A program made the translations under genes and the position numbers. The notes beneath the pieces are model-generated. The model was not told the origin of the DNA. It saw only the letters and a program-made list of their open reading frames with translations, and searched no databases. Positions 17,034-24,993 of a DNA stretch of 64,000 nucleotides are shown one piece after another (within the stretch, counting starts at the first letter, position 1; every line of letters begins with the position of its first letter). This DNA comes from Clostridia bacterium (lineage in GTDB: Bacteria > Bacillota > Clostridia > Oscillospirales > Acutalibacteraceae), in the NCBI GenBank assembly GCA_017407755.1, contig JAFQVY010000018.1:1-64000 (forward strand). The letters are read 5' to 3'.

Positions 17034-17858
17034 TTATGCGGTTTTACCTTGAATTGCTTCAGCTTTTGGAATTTTCACGGTGTACTCGATAAATTCGTCG
17101 CTTTCTGTACGCTTTGCAATGGCGTTTATGCCCGAAAGCCTCATTGTATCCACCGCTTTGTTTATGGTGTTGACGAAAATCCTCAAATCCTTGACAATAA
17201 GCTTTCTGTCCTGCTTTTTGTCTGAAAGGGTGTTTCGGTGAAGAAAATCCGATATAAGAGCTTCGCTTTCATTAGCGTTTAGGGTTTGGCTTATAATCTG
17301 GCTCAAGAGCTTTTTTCTCAGCTCCTCATCTTCAATCCGAAGCAAGGCTCTGGCGTGTCTTTCGGAAAGTCCTGCCTGAGAAATCCAGTCCTGCTCTTCT
17401 AAGGTAAGTTTTAAGAGTCTCAGCTTATTGGCAATAGTGCTTTGCTTTTTGCCAAGCTTAACGGCGGCTTCTTCCTGAGTAATGTCAAATTTCCTGATAA
17501 GCCTGCTGATACCTCTGGCTTCTTCGAACATATTAAGGTCAGCACGCTGAAGGTTTTCGATTAACGCGAAAACCGCCGACTCTTTATCACTGCATTTTAT
17601 AAGCACACAGGGAACAGCTGAAAGCCCTGCAATAATTGCGGCTCTTAACCGTCTTTCGCCTGCCACAAGCTCGTACTCTGTGTCGTTAAGCTTTCTGACC
17701 GTAAGGGGTTGCAGAATGCCGTTTGCCGAAATAGAGCGTGCTAAGCTCACGAGCTCGTCCTCGTCGAAGTTTTTTCGGGGCTGTGTTTTATTGGGGCGGA
17801 TACGGATAATGGGAATTTCAAGAACCTTGTTTTCGCTTTTAAGCTTTGAAAAAATCAT
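17034..17858 (-). CDS. noc: Nucleoid occlusion protein Noc (ParB paralogue)
   Basis: A 274-residue ParB-family protein. CTP-binding VAGERRLRAA lies near residue 70. The HTH (ITQEEAAVKLGKKQSTIANKLRLLKL) carries Q, K and K at the positions that distinguish Noc from ParB, and SERHARAL has R where ParB has G. All four diagnostic residues therefore fit Noc, which binds NBS sites (ATTTCCCGGGAAAT-like) and blocks division over the nucleoid. Position between rsmG and parA also matches Bacillus noc. The start at 17858 (MIFSKLK) follows GGAGG by 7 bases. The N-terminal membrane-targeting segment is shorter than in Bacillus. A longer frame upstream has no ribosome site. Confidence 0.9.
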   Translation of the reverse strand: MIFSKLKSENKVLEIPIIRIRPNKTQPRKNFDEDELVSLARSISANGILQPLTVRKLNDTEYELVAGERRLRAAIIAGLSAVPCVLIKCSDKESAVFALIENLQRADLNMFEEARGISRLIRKFDITQEEAAVKLGKKQSTIANKLRLLKLTLEEQDWISQAGLSERHARALLRIEDEELRKKLLSQIISQTLNANESEALISDFLHRNTLSDKKQDRKLIVKDLRIFVNTINKAVDTMRLSGINAIAKRTESDEFIEYTVKIPKAEAIQGKTA

Positions 17859-17994
17859 CTGCCTGCCTCCATTTTGCCCCTTGGACTTGCTGTAAATAAA
17901 TTTTATCACGGGCAAACTAAAAAAATTGCATATTTTTGTGCAATTATTTTGAGAATTCGGGGTATATATAGGGAGGTTTCTTTGAATAAAGGCG

Positions 17995-18024
17995 AAAAAA
18001 CTCCCTTTCATTTCGAAAGGGAGT
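17995..18024 (-). terminator. Terminator of the mnmE-mnmG-rsmG operon
   Basis: The 10-bp perfect stem ACTCCCTTTC / GAAAGGGAGT with a 5-base loop, followed by T6 on the minus strand, lies 6 bases after the rsmG stop. Confidence 0.9.
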
Positions 18025-18029
18025 GATAA

Positions 18030-18749
18030 TTAAAGGGGTTTTGATTTAATCTGAGAGTTGTGTCGCGGATATTTTGAGGAGGTTTTCTTAACCTTTTTAA
18101 TCTCAACTACTGTACGTTCACCTGCATCAAAAAGGGAATATTCCTCTACTTTTGCAAGTTTACCGCCTAACACGGCGATTGAGGATTTTGCAAGGTTAAC
18201 CTCGTCGCACCCGTTCTTGCCTTTAAGGGCTACAAACTTGCCGTTTACCTTTACTAAGGGCAGGCAATATTCGTTTAGCACCCTCAGCTCTGCAACGGCA
18301 CGGCTTACTGCAACGTCAAACTCCTCGCGGAAGTCGGTGTCAACCCCTGCCTGCTCGGCTCTTATGTGCACACACTCTACGTCAACGCCAAGCTTTTCGC
18401 AAAGCTCGGTGAGAAAGTTAATTCTTTTACCTGCGGCATCCATTAAGGTGAGCTTAATGTCATCTCTGACGATTTTTATAACCACACCGGGAAAGCCTGC
18501 ACCGGTGCCCACGTCTACAACGCTGGCGTTTTCCTTAATAAAGCTGTATTTAAGAAGTGCAAGACAATCGCAAAAATGCTTGACGATTACTTCCTCAGGC
18601 TCGGTTATGGCGGTGAGGTTCATATATTCGTTGACTCTTACAAGCTCCTCAAAGTAAATGTAAAGCTTTTCGCCCTGTTCCTCACTTAGAGGAACACCGA
18701 AACTTTCGGCTTTTTTAAGTAAGGCGGATATAAAGTCGGATTTTGTCAT
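18030..18749 (-). CDS. rsmG: 16S rRNA (guanine-527-N7) methyltransferase RsmG (GidB)
   Basis: A 239-residue Rossmann-fold methyltransferase that makes m7G527 in 16S rRNA; its loss gives low-level streptomycin resistance. The SAM-binding region VVDVGTGAGFPGVVIKI (about residues 79-95) is typical, as are YMNLTAITEPEE near the N-terminus and the basic C-terminal tail KYPRHNSQIKSKPL. The start overlaps the end of mnmG by 4 bases (ATGA), with AAGGAG inside mnmG. A strong terminator follows. Confidence 0.96.
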   Translation of the reverse strand: MTKSDFISALLKKAESFGVPLSEEQGEKLYIYFEELVRVNEYMNLTAITEPEEVIVKHFCDCLALLKYSFIKENASVVDVGTGAGFPGVVIKIVRDDIKLTLMDAAGKRINFLTELCEKLGVDVECVHIRAEQAGVDTDFREEFDVAVSRAVAELRVLNEYCLPLVKVNGKFVALKGKNGCDEVNLAKSSIAVLGGKLAKVEEYSLFDAGERTVVEIKKVKKTSSKYPRHNSQIKSKPL

Positions 18750-20626
18750 TTGTTTTTCTCCTTTTTTCGGCTACTGAGCCAGATAATAAGCACGCTTATG
18801 TCGGCAGGGGAAACGCCTGAAATTCTGCTTGCCTGTGCAACGTTTAGAGGCTTGATTTTATTGAGCTTCTCCTGTGCTTCAAGGCGAAGCCCCTGAATTT
18901 CGCGGTAATCTATATCGTTGGGCAGTGCTTTTTCGCTCATTCTGCGAACCTGCTCTATGCGGTCTTTTTGCTTAGAAATGTAGCCCTCGTATTTTATCTC
19001 GGTCTGAAGCTGTTCAATAATAATAGGCTCAAGGTCGGGCCTTTCTTTGTCAACAGGTGCCAAGTCAACGTAGCTTAGCTGAGGACGCTTTAAAAGGTCG
19101 TAAAGTGTTACACCTGAGGAAACCGCAGATGTTTCACGTGAAACAAGTATTTCGTTAAGCTCAGCCGTGGGGGAAAGGGTTGTGGTTTTGAGGCGTTTAA
19201 GCTCCTGTTGCTTCTTTTCGGTTTTAAGCAAATATTTCTGCCATCTTTCTTCAGAAATAAGTCCGATTTCATAGCCTGTGGGGGTTAGACGCTCGTCGGC
19301 ATTGTCCTGACGAAGTAAAAGTCGGTACTCACTGCGGCTTGTCATCATTCTGTAAGGCTCGTTACTGCCCTTTGTTACAAGGTCGTCAATAAGAGTGCCT
19401 ATATAAGAGCCTGAGCGGTCTAAAACAAACTTGCTTTCGCCCTTAACAGCTCTGGCGGCGTTAATTCCTGCCACCAAGCCTTGGGCACCTGCCTCTTCAT
19501 AGCCTGAGGAACCGTTAAACTGACCTGCACCGTAAAGACCTTTAATTTCTTTAAATTCAAGGGTAGGCTCCATACTTGTAGGGTCAACACAGTCATACTC
19601 GATTGCATAGGCAGGTCGCATTATCACGGCGTTTTCAAGTCCTTTTATGGTTTTATAAAAGGCACTCTGCACCCCTTCGGGCAAAGACGAAGACATACCC
19701 TGCAAATACATTTCTTCGGTGTCAAGTCCGCAAGGCTCAATAAAAAGCTGATGACGCTCTTTATCCTTAAAGCGGACAATTTTATCCTCTAAGCTTGGGC
19801 AGTACCTTGGGCCGACACCCTCAATCATACCCGAATAAAGGGGGCTGAGGTGAATGTTATCAAGGATAACCTTTTTTGTATTCTCGTTTGTCCAGCTTAT
19901 GTGGCACACGACTTTGTTTTGAAGTTCTTCCTCGGTTTCAAAGGAAAAATGCTGAGGCGGCTCGTCGCCACACTGTGCTTCAAGCTCAGAAAAATCTATG
20001 CTGCTTCTAAGAACTCTGGCAGGTGTGCCTGTTTTGAAGCGTCTTAAGGGAAGTCCCATTTTAACGAGGCTTTTTGTAAGCTCTGTAGCGGCAAACATTC
20101 CGTCAGGGCCGCCCTCGTAGGAAACATCGCCTATAAAAATTCTTCCGCCCAAATATGTACCTGTGGCAATAATAACCTTTTTTGCTAAATACTGGGCGTG
20201 GGTACGGCTTTCAAGCATAAAACCGTCGCCGTCTTTTTCTATCTTTACAATCTCAGCCTGACGGAGCTCAAGGTTTTTTGTAAGCTCAAGCTTGTGCTTC
20301 ATAATGTCCTGATATTTACGCCTGTCAATCTGCGCACGAAGGGAATGCACCGCAGGGCCCTTGCCTAAATTAAGCATTCGCATCTGAAGAAGTGCTTTGT
20401 CGGCGGTTTTACCCATTTCGCCGCCTAAAGCATCAATCTCTCTTACAAGATGACCCTTTGCAGTGCCGCCGATAGAGGGATTACAGGGGCAGTTGCCCAC
20501 GGCGTCCATATTAACTGTAAAAATCACGGTTTTTACCCCAAGACGGGCACTTGCAAGTGCGGCTTCAATGCCCGCATGGCCTGCACCGATTATTGCAACG
20601 TCGTATTTACCTGCGATATAGTTCAT
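18746..20626 (-). CDS. mnmG: tRNA uridine-34 5-carboxymethylaminomethyl synthesis protein MnmG (GidA)
   Basis: A 626-residue FAD enzyme. The dinucleotide-binding motif IIGAGHAGIEAALASARLG is at the N-terminus, then GNCPCNPSIGGTAKGHLVREID and the GTYLGG motif. With MnmE it installs cmnm5U at the wobble position of several tRNAs. Length is normal. The C-terminal region contains an embedded parS site (19130-19145), encoding V-S-R-E-T. The ATG at 20626 follows AGGACTG. It lies 15 bases after mnmE. Confidence 0.97.
   Translation of the reverse strand: MNYIAGKYDVAIIGAGHAGIEAALASARLGVKTVIFTVNMDAVGNCPCNPSIGGTAKGHLVREIDALGGEMGKTADKALLQMRMLNLGKGPAVHSLRAQIDRRKYQDIMKHKLELTKNLELRQAEIVKIEKDGDGFMLESRTHAQYLAKKVIIATGTYLGGRIFIGDVSYEGGPDGMFAATELTKSLVKMGLPLRRFKTGTPARVLRSSIDFSELEAQCGDEPPQHFSFETEEELQNKVVCHISWTNENTKKVILDNIHLSPLYSGMIEGVGPRYCPSLEDKIVRFKDKERHQLFIEPCGLDTEEMYLQGMSSSLPEGVQSAFYKTIKGLENAVIMRPAYAIEYDCVDPTSMEPTLEFKEIKGLYGAGQFNGSSGYEEAGAQGLVAGINAARAVKGESKFVLDRSGSYIGTLIDDLVTKGSNEPYRMMTSRSEYRLLLRQDNADERLTPTGYEIGLISEERWQKYLLKTEKKQQELKRLKTTTLSPTAELNEILVSRETSAVSSGVTLYDLLKRPQLSYVDLAPVDKERPDLEPIIIEQLQTEIKYEGYISKQKDRIEQVRRMSEKALPNDIDYREIQGLRLEAQEKLNKIKPLNVAQASRISGVSPADISVLIIWLSSRKKEKNK
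19130..19145. promoter_or_regulatory. parS site inside mnmG
   Basis: A second perfect TGTTTCACGTGAAACA, in the coding sequence of mnmG, 2.45 kb from the first. Perfect conservation inside a gene indicates selection for ParB binding. Confidence 0.95.
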
Positions 20627-20641
20627 AATATCAGTCCTAAC

Positions 20642-22009
20642 TTATTTTCCTACACAGAAGTTGTGGAAAACCTTATCAACAATTTCTTCACTTACGTTTT
20701 TGCCTACTAATTCATAAAGCTTTGTAAGAGCATTTTCCAAATCAATGGTAACCGCATCAAGAGAAAACCCCATATTCATAGCCTCAATTGCAGATGCAAG
20801 GTTTTCTCTCGCACTTTCGGCGGCACTTCTCTGCCTTTCGCCTGCTAAAAGCACGGCAGAAGCAGAAAACTCATTGGTACCTGTAGCCTTTGAAACGGCT
20901 TTAATGAGCTCATCTTTACCGGTTCCCTCTTTGGCACTTATGTAAACGATATTTTCAAACTTGCTTTTAATAAAGCCAATGTCAATTTTACTTATTAAGT
21001 CGCTTTTATTAATAACAGCAACAGCCGGCGTGGTGCCGATTTCGTCAATAATCAGCCTGTCCTCGTCATCAAGGGGAATGCTTGAGTCAAAAACCACAAG
21101 CAAAAGCTGGCTTTGAGAAATCTTTTCCTTTGCCCTGTCAACGCCGATTTTTTCAACCACGTTGTCGGTTTCTCTTATGCCTGCGGTATCTGAAAGACGT
21201 AAAATAACATCTCCAAGCACAACGGTTTCTTCTACAACGTCACGGGTTGTACCGGGGATATCTGTGACAATACTTTTATCAAAGCCAGAAAGCAGATTCA
21301 TAAGCGTAGACTTGCCAACGTTTGGCTTTCCTAAAATTGCCGTAGGCACTCCCTGAGTTATTGCCTTGCCTGCATCGTAGTTTTTAATAAGCAAATCAAG
21401 CTCACAAAGGCTTTCGTTAAGGGTGTTTCTCAGGTTTTCCTCGCTGATTTCGGGAATATCCTCCTCAGGAAAATCTGCCCATGCACTAAGGTGAGCGGCT
21501 GTGTTTTCAAGTTTTTCGCAAAGAGCGTAAATTTTCTTGCTTACACTGCCCTGTCTTACTTCTGTTGCGGCTTTTAAAGCACTTTTACTCTCTGCGGAAA
21601 TAAGGTTCATAATACTTTCGGCTTCGCTTAAATCCATTTTGCCGTTTAAGAAAGCTCTGCGGGTAAACTCGCCTGCCTGTGCCGCCTCGGCACCGCTTTT
21701 TAAAACGGCACGCAAAACAAGCTTTGTAACTAAATTGCCGCCGTGACAGCAAAGCTCCACAACGTTTTCGCCTGTAAAACTTTTAGGGGCACGAAAAACA
21801 AGGGCAACACATTCGTCTAATGTTTCGCCTTCAAACACAATGTTACCGTAAGCAGCTCTGTAACCTTCCAAAGTGCTGAGCTTATTGCCCGAAAAAGACA
21901 CAAAAACCTTGTCGGCAATACTTATTGCATCATCGCCTGATATTCTGATTATACCTATACCGCCTGCACCCTGAGCAGTGCTTATTGCGGCAATTGTTGA
22001 TTCTCTCAT
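20642..22009 (-). CDS. mnmE: tRNA modification GTPase MnmE (TrmE)
   Basis: A 455-residue three-domain GTPase. The N-terminal tetrahydrofolate-binding domain (TIAAISTAQGAGGIGIIRISG) is followed by a helical domain. The inserted G domain begins with G1 GKPNVGKST near residue 226, then G2 TTRD, G3 DTAG and G4 NKSD. The C-terminus ends in the catalytic FCVGK, the conserved cysteine motif C-x-G-K. It partners MnmG. AGGGTGA precedes the ATG. A terminator (22021-22048) separates it from jag. Confidence 0.97.
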   Translation of the reverse strand: MRESTIAAISTAQGAGGIGIIRISGDDAISIADKVFVSFSGNKLSTLEGYRAAYGNIVFEGETLDECVALVFRAPKSFTGENVVELCCHGGNLVTKLVLRAVLKSGAEAAQAGEFTRRAFLNGKMDLSEAESIMNLISAESKSALKAATEVRQGSVSKKIYALCEKLENTAAHLSAWADFPEEDIPEISEENLRNTLNESLCELDLLIKNYDAGKAITQGVPTAILGKPNVGKSTLMNLLSGFDKSIVTDIPGTTRDVVEETVVLGDVILRLSDTAGIRETDNVVEKIGVDRAKEKISQSQLLLVVFDSSIPLDDEDRLIIDEIGTTPAVAVINKSDLISKIDIGFIKSKFENIVYISAKEGTGKDELIKAVSKATGTNEFSASAVLLAGERQRSAAESARENLASAIEAMNMGFSLDAVTIDLENALTKLYELVGKNVSEEIVDKVFHNFCVGK

Positions 22010-22020
22010 AATCTCACCCT

Positions 22021-22048
22021 AAAAACAAAAGGCGGCAAAGTGCCGCCT
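22021..22048 (-). terminator. Terminator between jag and mnmE
   Basis: On the minus strand AGGCGGCA-CTT-TGCCGCCT is followed by TTTGTTTTT. A 3-base loop gives a tight, strong hairpin. Confidence 0.85.
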
Positions 22049-22079
22049 CTTAATTCGACGGGTTAATACTCGTCGTTAT

Positions 22080-22859
22080 TTACTTATCGATTCTGCCGTA
22101 AAGACCTAAGCCTTCGCCCTCGTTAATAGGAGCACGGTCAGACTTTTCAGCAGTAAACTTAGGCTTAGAGTTGTATTTACCTCTGCCTGAGCGGTTGCCC
22201 TTAGAGCGATATTTGTCGTTTCTGGGCTTTACATTGCCGTCAGGACCGATTACAACGTGACGCTGAAGGTTTTCGCCCTCGCTCCAGGAAGTTGCACCGT
22301 TTACCTTCTGAACAGCAGTATGAATAATACGTCTCTCATAGGGATTCATAGGCTCAAGAGATGTTTTCATTCCTGTTTTAACAGCCTTGAAAGCAAGCTT
22401 TCTGCCTAAAATTTCAAGAGTTTTTTCTCTCTTTTCACGGTAGTTGCCTGTGTTGATTGTAATCTTGTAGTAAGAATTGTCAACGTGATTTGCAACCAAA
22501 CCTGTAAGGTACTGCAAAGCGTCCAAGGTTTCGCCGCGTCTGCCGATAATTGAGCCTACTTCTTCGCCTTCAAGGTCAATTACTGCACCCTCGGCTTCTT
22601 CAGTAACCTTAACTTCAACAGAATTAATATCCATTGCATTTAAAACATCTTTAACAAACTGCATAGCTGTGTCAGCAGGGCTTGACTTAATAAAAGCTCT
22701 TACCTTTGCCTGACTTTTGCCGAAAATACCTAAAAAGCCCTTTTCGGCACGCTGTAAAGTTTCAAATTCAACCTCGTAGGTTTCTACACCGAGCTGTTTG
22801 CAGGCATCTTCAAGTGCCAGTACCTCGGTATCACCTACGCCGATAGCTTCTTTAATCAT
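22080..22859 (-). CDS. jag: RNA-binding protein Jag/KhpB (SpoIIIJ-associated)
   Basis: A 259-residue protein. The Jag_N domain spans residues 1-50 (MIKEAIGVGDTEVLALEDAC, with the GFLGIFGK signature). A KH domain (about 75-150, GSIIGRRGETLDALQYL) and an R3H domain (about 155-215, MNPYERRIIHTAVQ) follow, then a basic Gly/Arg/Lys-rich tail. KhpB binds sRNAs/mRNAs and affects cell elongation in other Firmicutes. It is adjacent to yidC, as in Bacillus, and the ATG follows AAGGAG. Confidence 0.95.
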   Translation of the reverse strand: MIKEAIGVGDTEVLALEDACKQLGVETYEVEFETLQRAEKGFLGIFGKSQAKVRAFIKSSPADTAMQFVKDVLNAMDINSVEVKVTEEAEGAVIDLEGEEVGSIIGRRGETLDALQYLTGLVANHVDNSYYKITINTGNYREKREKTLEILGRKLAFKAVKTGMKTSLEPMNPYERRIIHTAVQKVNGATSWSEGENLQRHVVIGPDGNVKPRNDKYRSKGNRSGRGKYNSKPKFTAEKSDRAPINEGEGLGLYGRIDK

Positions 22860-22905
22860 TTTTTCTCCTTAAAGTATATCAAAGTATACCGCTTGTTTTC
22901 TAATT

Positions 22906-23817
22906 TTATTTAACCAGATTTTCCTGCTGTTCAAGCAGAGCCACTCTGGCGGCTTCGCCCCTTGCAATCATCATATCGGGGCCGAAATACTTGTGTACAA
23001 CAATTGACTGAACAAAGCTAATAGCGGTGGAACAAATCCAATAAAAACCAACCGCTGCGGGAACAGTGTATGCGATATAGGCAGAGAAAAGAGGAAGACC
23101 GTAAATCATCAGCTTCATACAACCCTGCTGAGCCTGAGCTGTGCCGTTCATTTTTTGCATAACAATCTGAGAAGCAACAGAAGTTGCAAAGCACAGGAAA
23201 GGAATGAGCAGATAAACAGAAAAGCCTAACTTTGAGGGGCTTTCTAAAAGATTTAAGCCGCAAAGATTGAAGGAATTACTGAATTCGCTGATTTTCTCAA
23301 CCATTTCGGGGGAAAAACAGTTTTGTACACTTGGGAAGGCATTAAAATACATCAAAACGTCAATCTGGCCGCCGTACTGCTGAGAAGCAGAGAGGTTAAG
23401 ACCGGGAATAGCAGTAAGAGCCTGACTTGCATTTTGAACCATTGCTGCATCAATATGCAAAGTATTTGTAAGAGGATAGGCTACCGCATAGAAAACACCC
23501 AGCAAAAGAAACATAGGAAGTAATGAAGTAAGACAACCGCTATAAGGGCTGACGCCTTCTTTTTCGTAAAGTTTCTGGGTTTCTTCATTTAATTTTTCAC
23601 GGTTGTTGCCGTATTTTTCGCGAAGTGCCTGCATCTGACCCGAAAGTCGGGCGTTGCTTGCCATACTTTTCTGCTGCTTAATAGTTGTTGGGAAGAAAAT
23701 AAGCTTTGTAAATACGGTGAAAATTAAAATTGCAAGACCGTAATTATGTACCAATAAATAAGCACCATACAGTACCCAGCCGAAAATACCGCCTAAAAAT
23801 CCGAAAAGACCAGTCAT
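22906..23817 (-). CDS. yidC: Membrane protein insertase YidC/OxaA (SpoIIIJ)
   Basis: A 303-residue five-helix insertase that places proteins in the cytoplasmic membrane, alone or with SecYEG. YGLAILIFTVFTKLIFFPTTIKQQKS holds the conserved hydrophilic-groove arginine/lysine region. A coiled-coil hairpin (about 55-85, KYGNNREKLNEETQKLYEKEG) and the C-terminal FYWICSTAISFVQSIV follow. It has no lipobox signal as in Bacillus. The start at 23817 follows AAGGAAGG by 7 bases; a TTG two codons earlier is less likely. Confidence 0.95.
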   Translation of the reverse strand: MTGLFGFLGGIFGWVLYGAYLLVHNYGLAILIFTVFTKLIFFPTTIKQQKSMASNARLSGQMQALREKYGNNREKLNEETQKLYEKEGVSPYSGCLTSLLPMFLLLGVFYAVAYPLTNTLHIDAAMVQNASQALTAIPGLNLSASQQYGGQIDVLMYFNAFPSVQNCFSPEMVEKISEFSNSFNLCGLNLLESPSKLGFSVYLLIPFLCFATSVASQIVMQKMNGTAQAQQGCMKLMIYGLPLFSAYIAYTVPAAVGFYWICSTAISFVQSIVVHKYFGPDMMIARGEAARVALLEQQENLVK

Positions 23818-23841
23818 TGACAAACCTTCCTTAAAAACTAA

Positions 23842-24063
23842 TCACTTTTTCTTTTGCGGAACCGGGTCGTACCCGCCCTTAGAGAAGGGATTACACCGCA
23901 AAAACCTCCACAACGCCATAAAAAATCCTTTAAACGCGCCAAAATTCTCAATAGCTTCCAAAGCATATTGAGAGCAGGTAGGATAATATTTACACATAGG
24001 CGGTGTGTGAACCGAAATATGCGTCTGGTAAAAACGAATCATTTTAATAAAAAGCTTTTTCAT
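23842..24063 (-). CDS. yidD: Membrane protein insertion efficiency factor YidD
   Basis: A 73-residue protein with the full family pattern: YQTHISVHTPPMCKYYPTCSQYALEAIENFG and then RCNPFSKGGYDPVP. It aids YidC/Sec insertion. It starts 1 base inside the end of rnpA (overlap) and lies 24 bases before yidC, the usual order. Confidence 0.96.
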   Translation of the reverse strand: MKKLFIKMIRFYQTHISVHTPPMCKYYPTCSQYALEAIENFGAFKGFFMALWRFLRCNPFSKGGYDPVPQKKK

Positions 24064-24407
24064 TACTTTATAAGACCGCTTTCTTTAAGCTGCTTTCGCA
24101 TTACTTTGCTTAAATAGGTGCTTTTTACAAAGGGTGTTTTGCCCCTTGCCACAAAAACAACGTCAAAACCTGACTTTAAAAGCTCAGCGTCAGCAAAAAC
24201 TTCTCTGAAAGCTGCCCTTATGACCCGTCTGGCTCGGCTTCGCATATAAGCCTTGCCGATTTTCTTGCCGGTGGTTATACCGATACGAAGGTTATTTTGT
24301 TTATTTTTAATTATATAGGTGACAAGCTCGGGCGAGACGAAGCTCTTACCCCTTTGGTAAGCACGTCTGAAGGCCCAAGCATCACATAAAGTGATTATCT
24401 CACTCAT
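24063..24407 (-). CDS. rnpA: Ribonuclease P protein component
   Basis: A 114-residue basic protein that, with the RNA subunit, trims tRNA 5' ends. The family core RNR-type motif appears as MRSRARRVIRAAFRE (residues about 53-67), with FRRAYQRGKSF at the N-terminus. The start at 24407 (MSEIITL) follows AAGGTGG by 5 bases; a GTG at 24416 would overlap that ribosome site. It lies downstream of rpmH behind a terminator-like hairpin. Confidence 0.95.
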   Translation of the reverse strand: MSEIITLCDAWAFRRAYQRGKSFVSPELVTYIIKNKQNNLRIGITTGKKIGKAYMRSRARRVIRAAFREVFADAELLKSGFDVVFVARGKTPFVKSTYLSKVMRKQLKESGLIK

Positions 24408-24470
24408 ATTAACCACCTTGAAAATACATTATACGTATCATTAGAAGCAGTAGTGGTAGTTACGTAATTA

Positions 24471-24505
24471 AACTAAAGAAAGACCACAGCTTGACGGTGG
24501 CCTTT
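24471..24505 (-). terminator. Terminator/attenuator between rpmH and rnpA
   Basis: On the minus strand AAAGGCCAC / GTGGTCTTT (9-bp stem with one G-T pair, 9-base loop) is followed by CTTTAGTTT, a weak T-run. It would let rpmH be made in excess over rnpA. Confidence 0.6.
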
Positions 24506-24509
24506 CAGA

Positions 24510-24644
24510 TTAGTAAGAAAGTCTCTTTCTGCCCTTTGCTCTTCTGCGAGCAAGAACCTTACGACCGTTTTTATCAGCCATTCTCTTTCTGAAGCCGTGC
24601 TCCTTCTTTCTGTGAAGCTTTTTGGGTTGATATGTTCTCAGCAT
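24510..24644 (-). CDS. rpmH: 50S ribosomal protein L34
   Basis: A 44-residue protein that reads [18 protein letters not shown], then [20 protein letters not shown] and ends RKRLSY, the nearly invariant L34 sequence. AAAGGAGG lies 6 bases before the ATG. It is the first gene of the leftward origin cluster, facing away from dnaA. Confidence 0.98.
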   Translation of the reverse strand: MLRTYQPKKLHRKKEHGFRKRMADKNGRKVLARRRAKGRKRLSY

Positions 24645-24682
24645 ATTAATCCTCCTTTCACAACATAACCTTGCAATGTAAC

Positions 24683-24711
24683 ATTATATCTAAAACCTGC
24701 CTTAAAGTCAA
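24683..24711 (-). promoter_or_regulatory. rpmH promoter
   Basis: On the minus strand TTGACT (24706-24711) and a perfect TATAAT (24683-24688) are 17 bases apart, about 39 bases from the L34 start. Confidence 0.8.
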
Positions 24712-24884
24712 CAAAAATTTTCGGCATCAGAACTAAGTTTTTACACAATACAATATGTTGTATCTTTATTCCTTAAGTGCCACAATTTGTAACTGTTTTA
24801 CCATAAATTATTTTAAAAATGAATAGGGCTTTTATATATATATAAATATTATTGTTATATTTACATAATAATGCAAAAAAACTA

Positions 24885-24913
24885 TTGATTTAACTTTTAA
24901 AATTTGCTAAAAT
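24885..24913 (+). promoter_or_regulatory. dnaA promoter
   Basis: TTGATT (24885-24890) and TAAAAT (24908-24913) are 17 bases apart. This leaves an approximately 75-base leader before the dnaA start. Confidence 0.6.
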
Positions 24914-24993
24914 TAAAGAGTAATTTTTATTATGCCGTAGTAGGCTGATTTCGAGAAAAAATACTTAAATTTTATAAAGGAGGACGAAAAAAT

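Larger units (their letters stand above)
24661..24993. other. rpmH-dnaA intergenic region (part of candidate oriC)
   Basis: About 330 AT-rich bases between divergent rpmH and dnaA. It holds both promoters, a TATATATATATA tract (24834-24844), and ATACAA-TATG-TTGTAT (24748-24763), a short inverted repeat. One degenerate DnaA-box-like sequence, TTTTACACA (24739-24747), fits TTWTNCACA. No perfect TTATCCACA is seen. Gene strand switches here, which fits a bidirectional origin. Confidence 0.55.

Noticed and set aside
18058..18657. 199-codon plus-strand open frame
   Set aside because: Antisense of rsmG; Ser/Thr-rich shadow translation.
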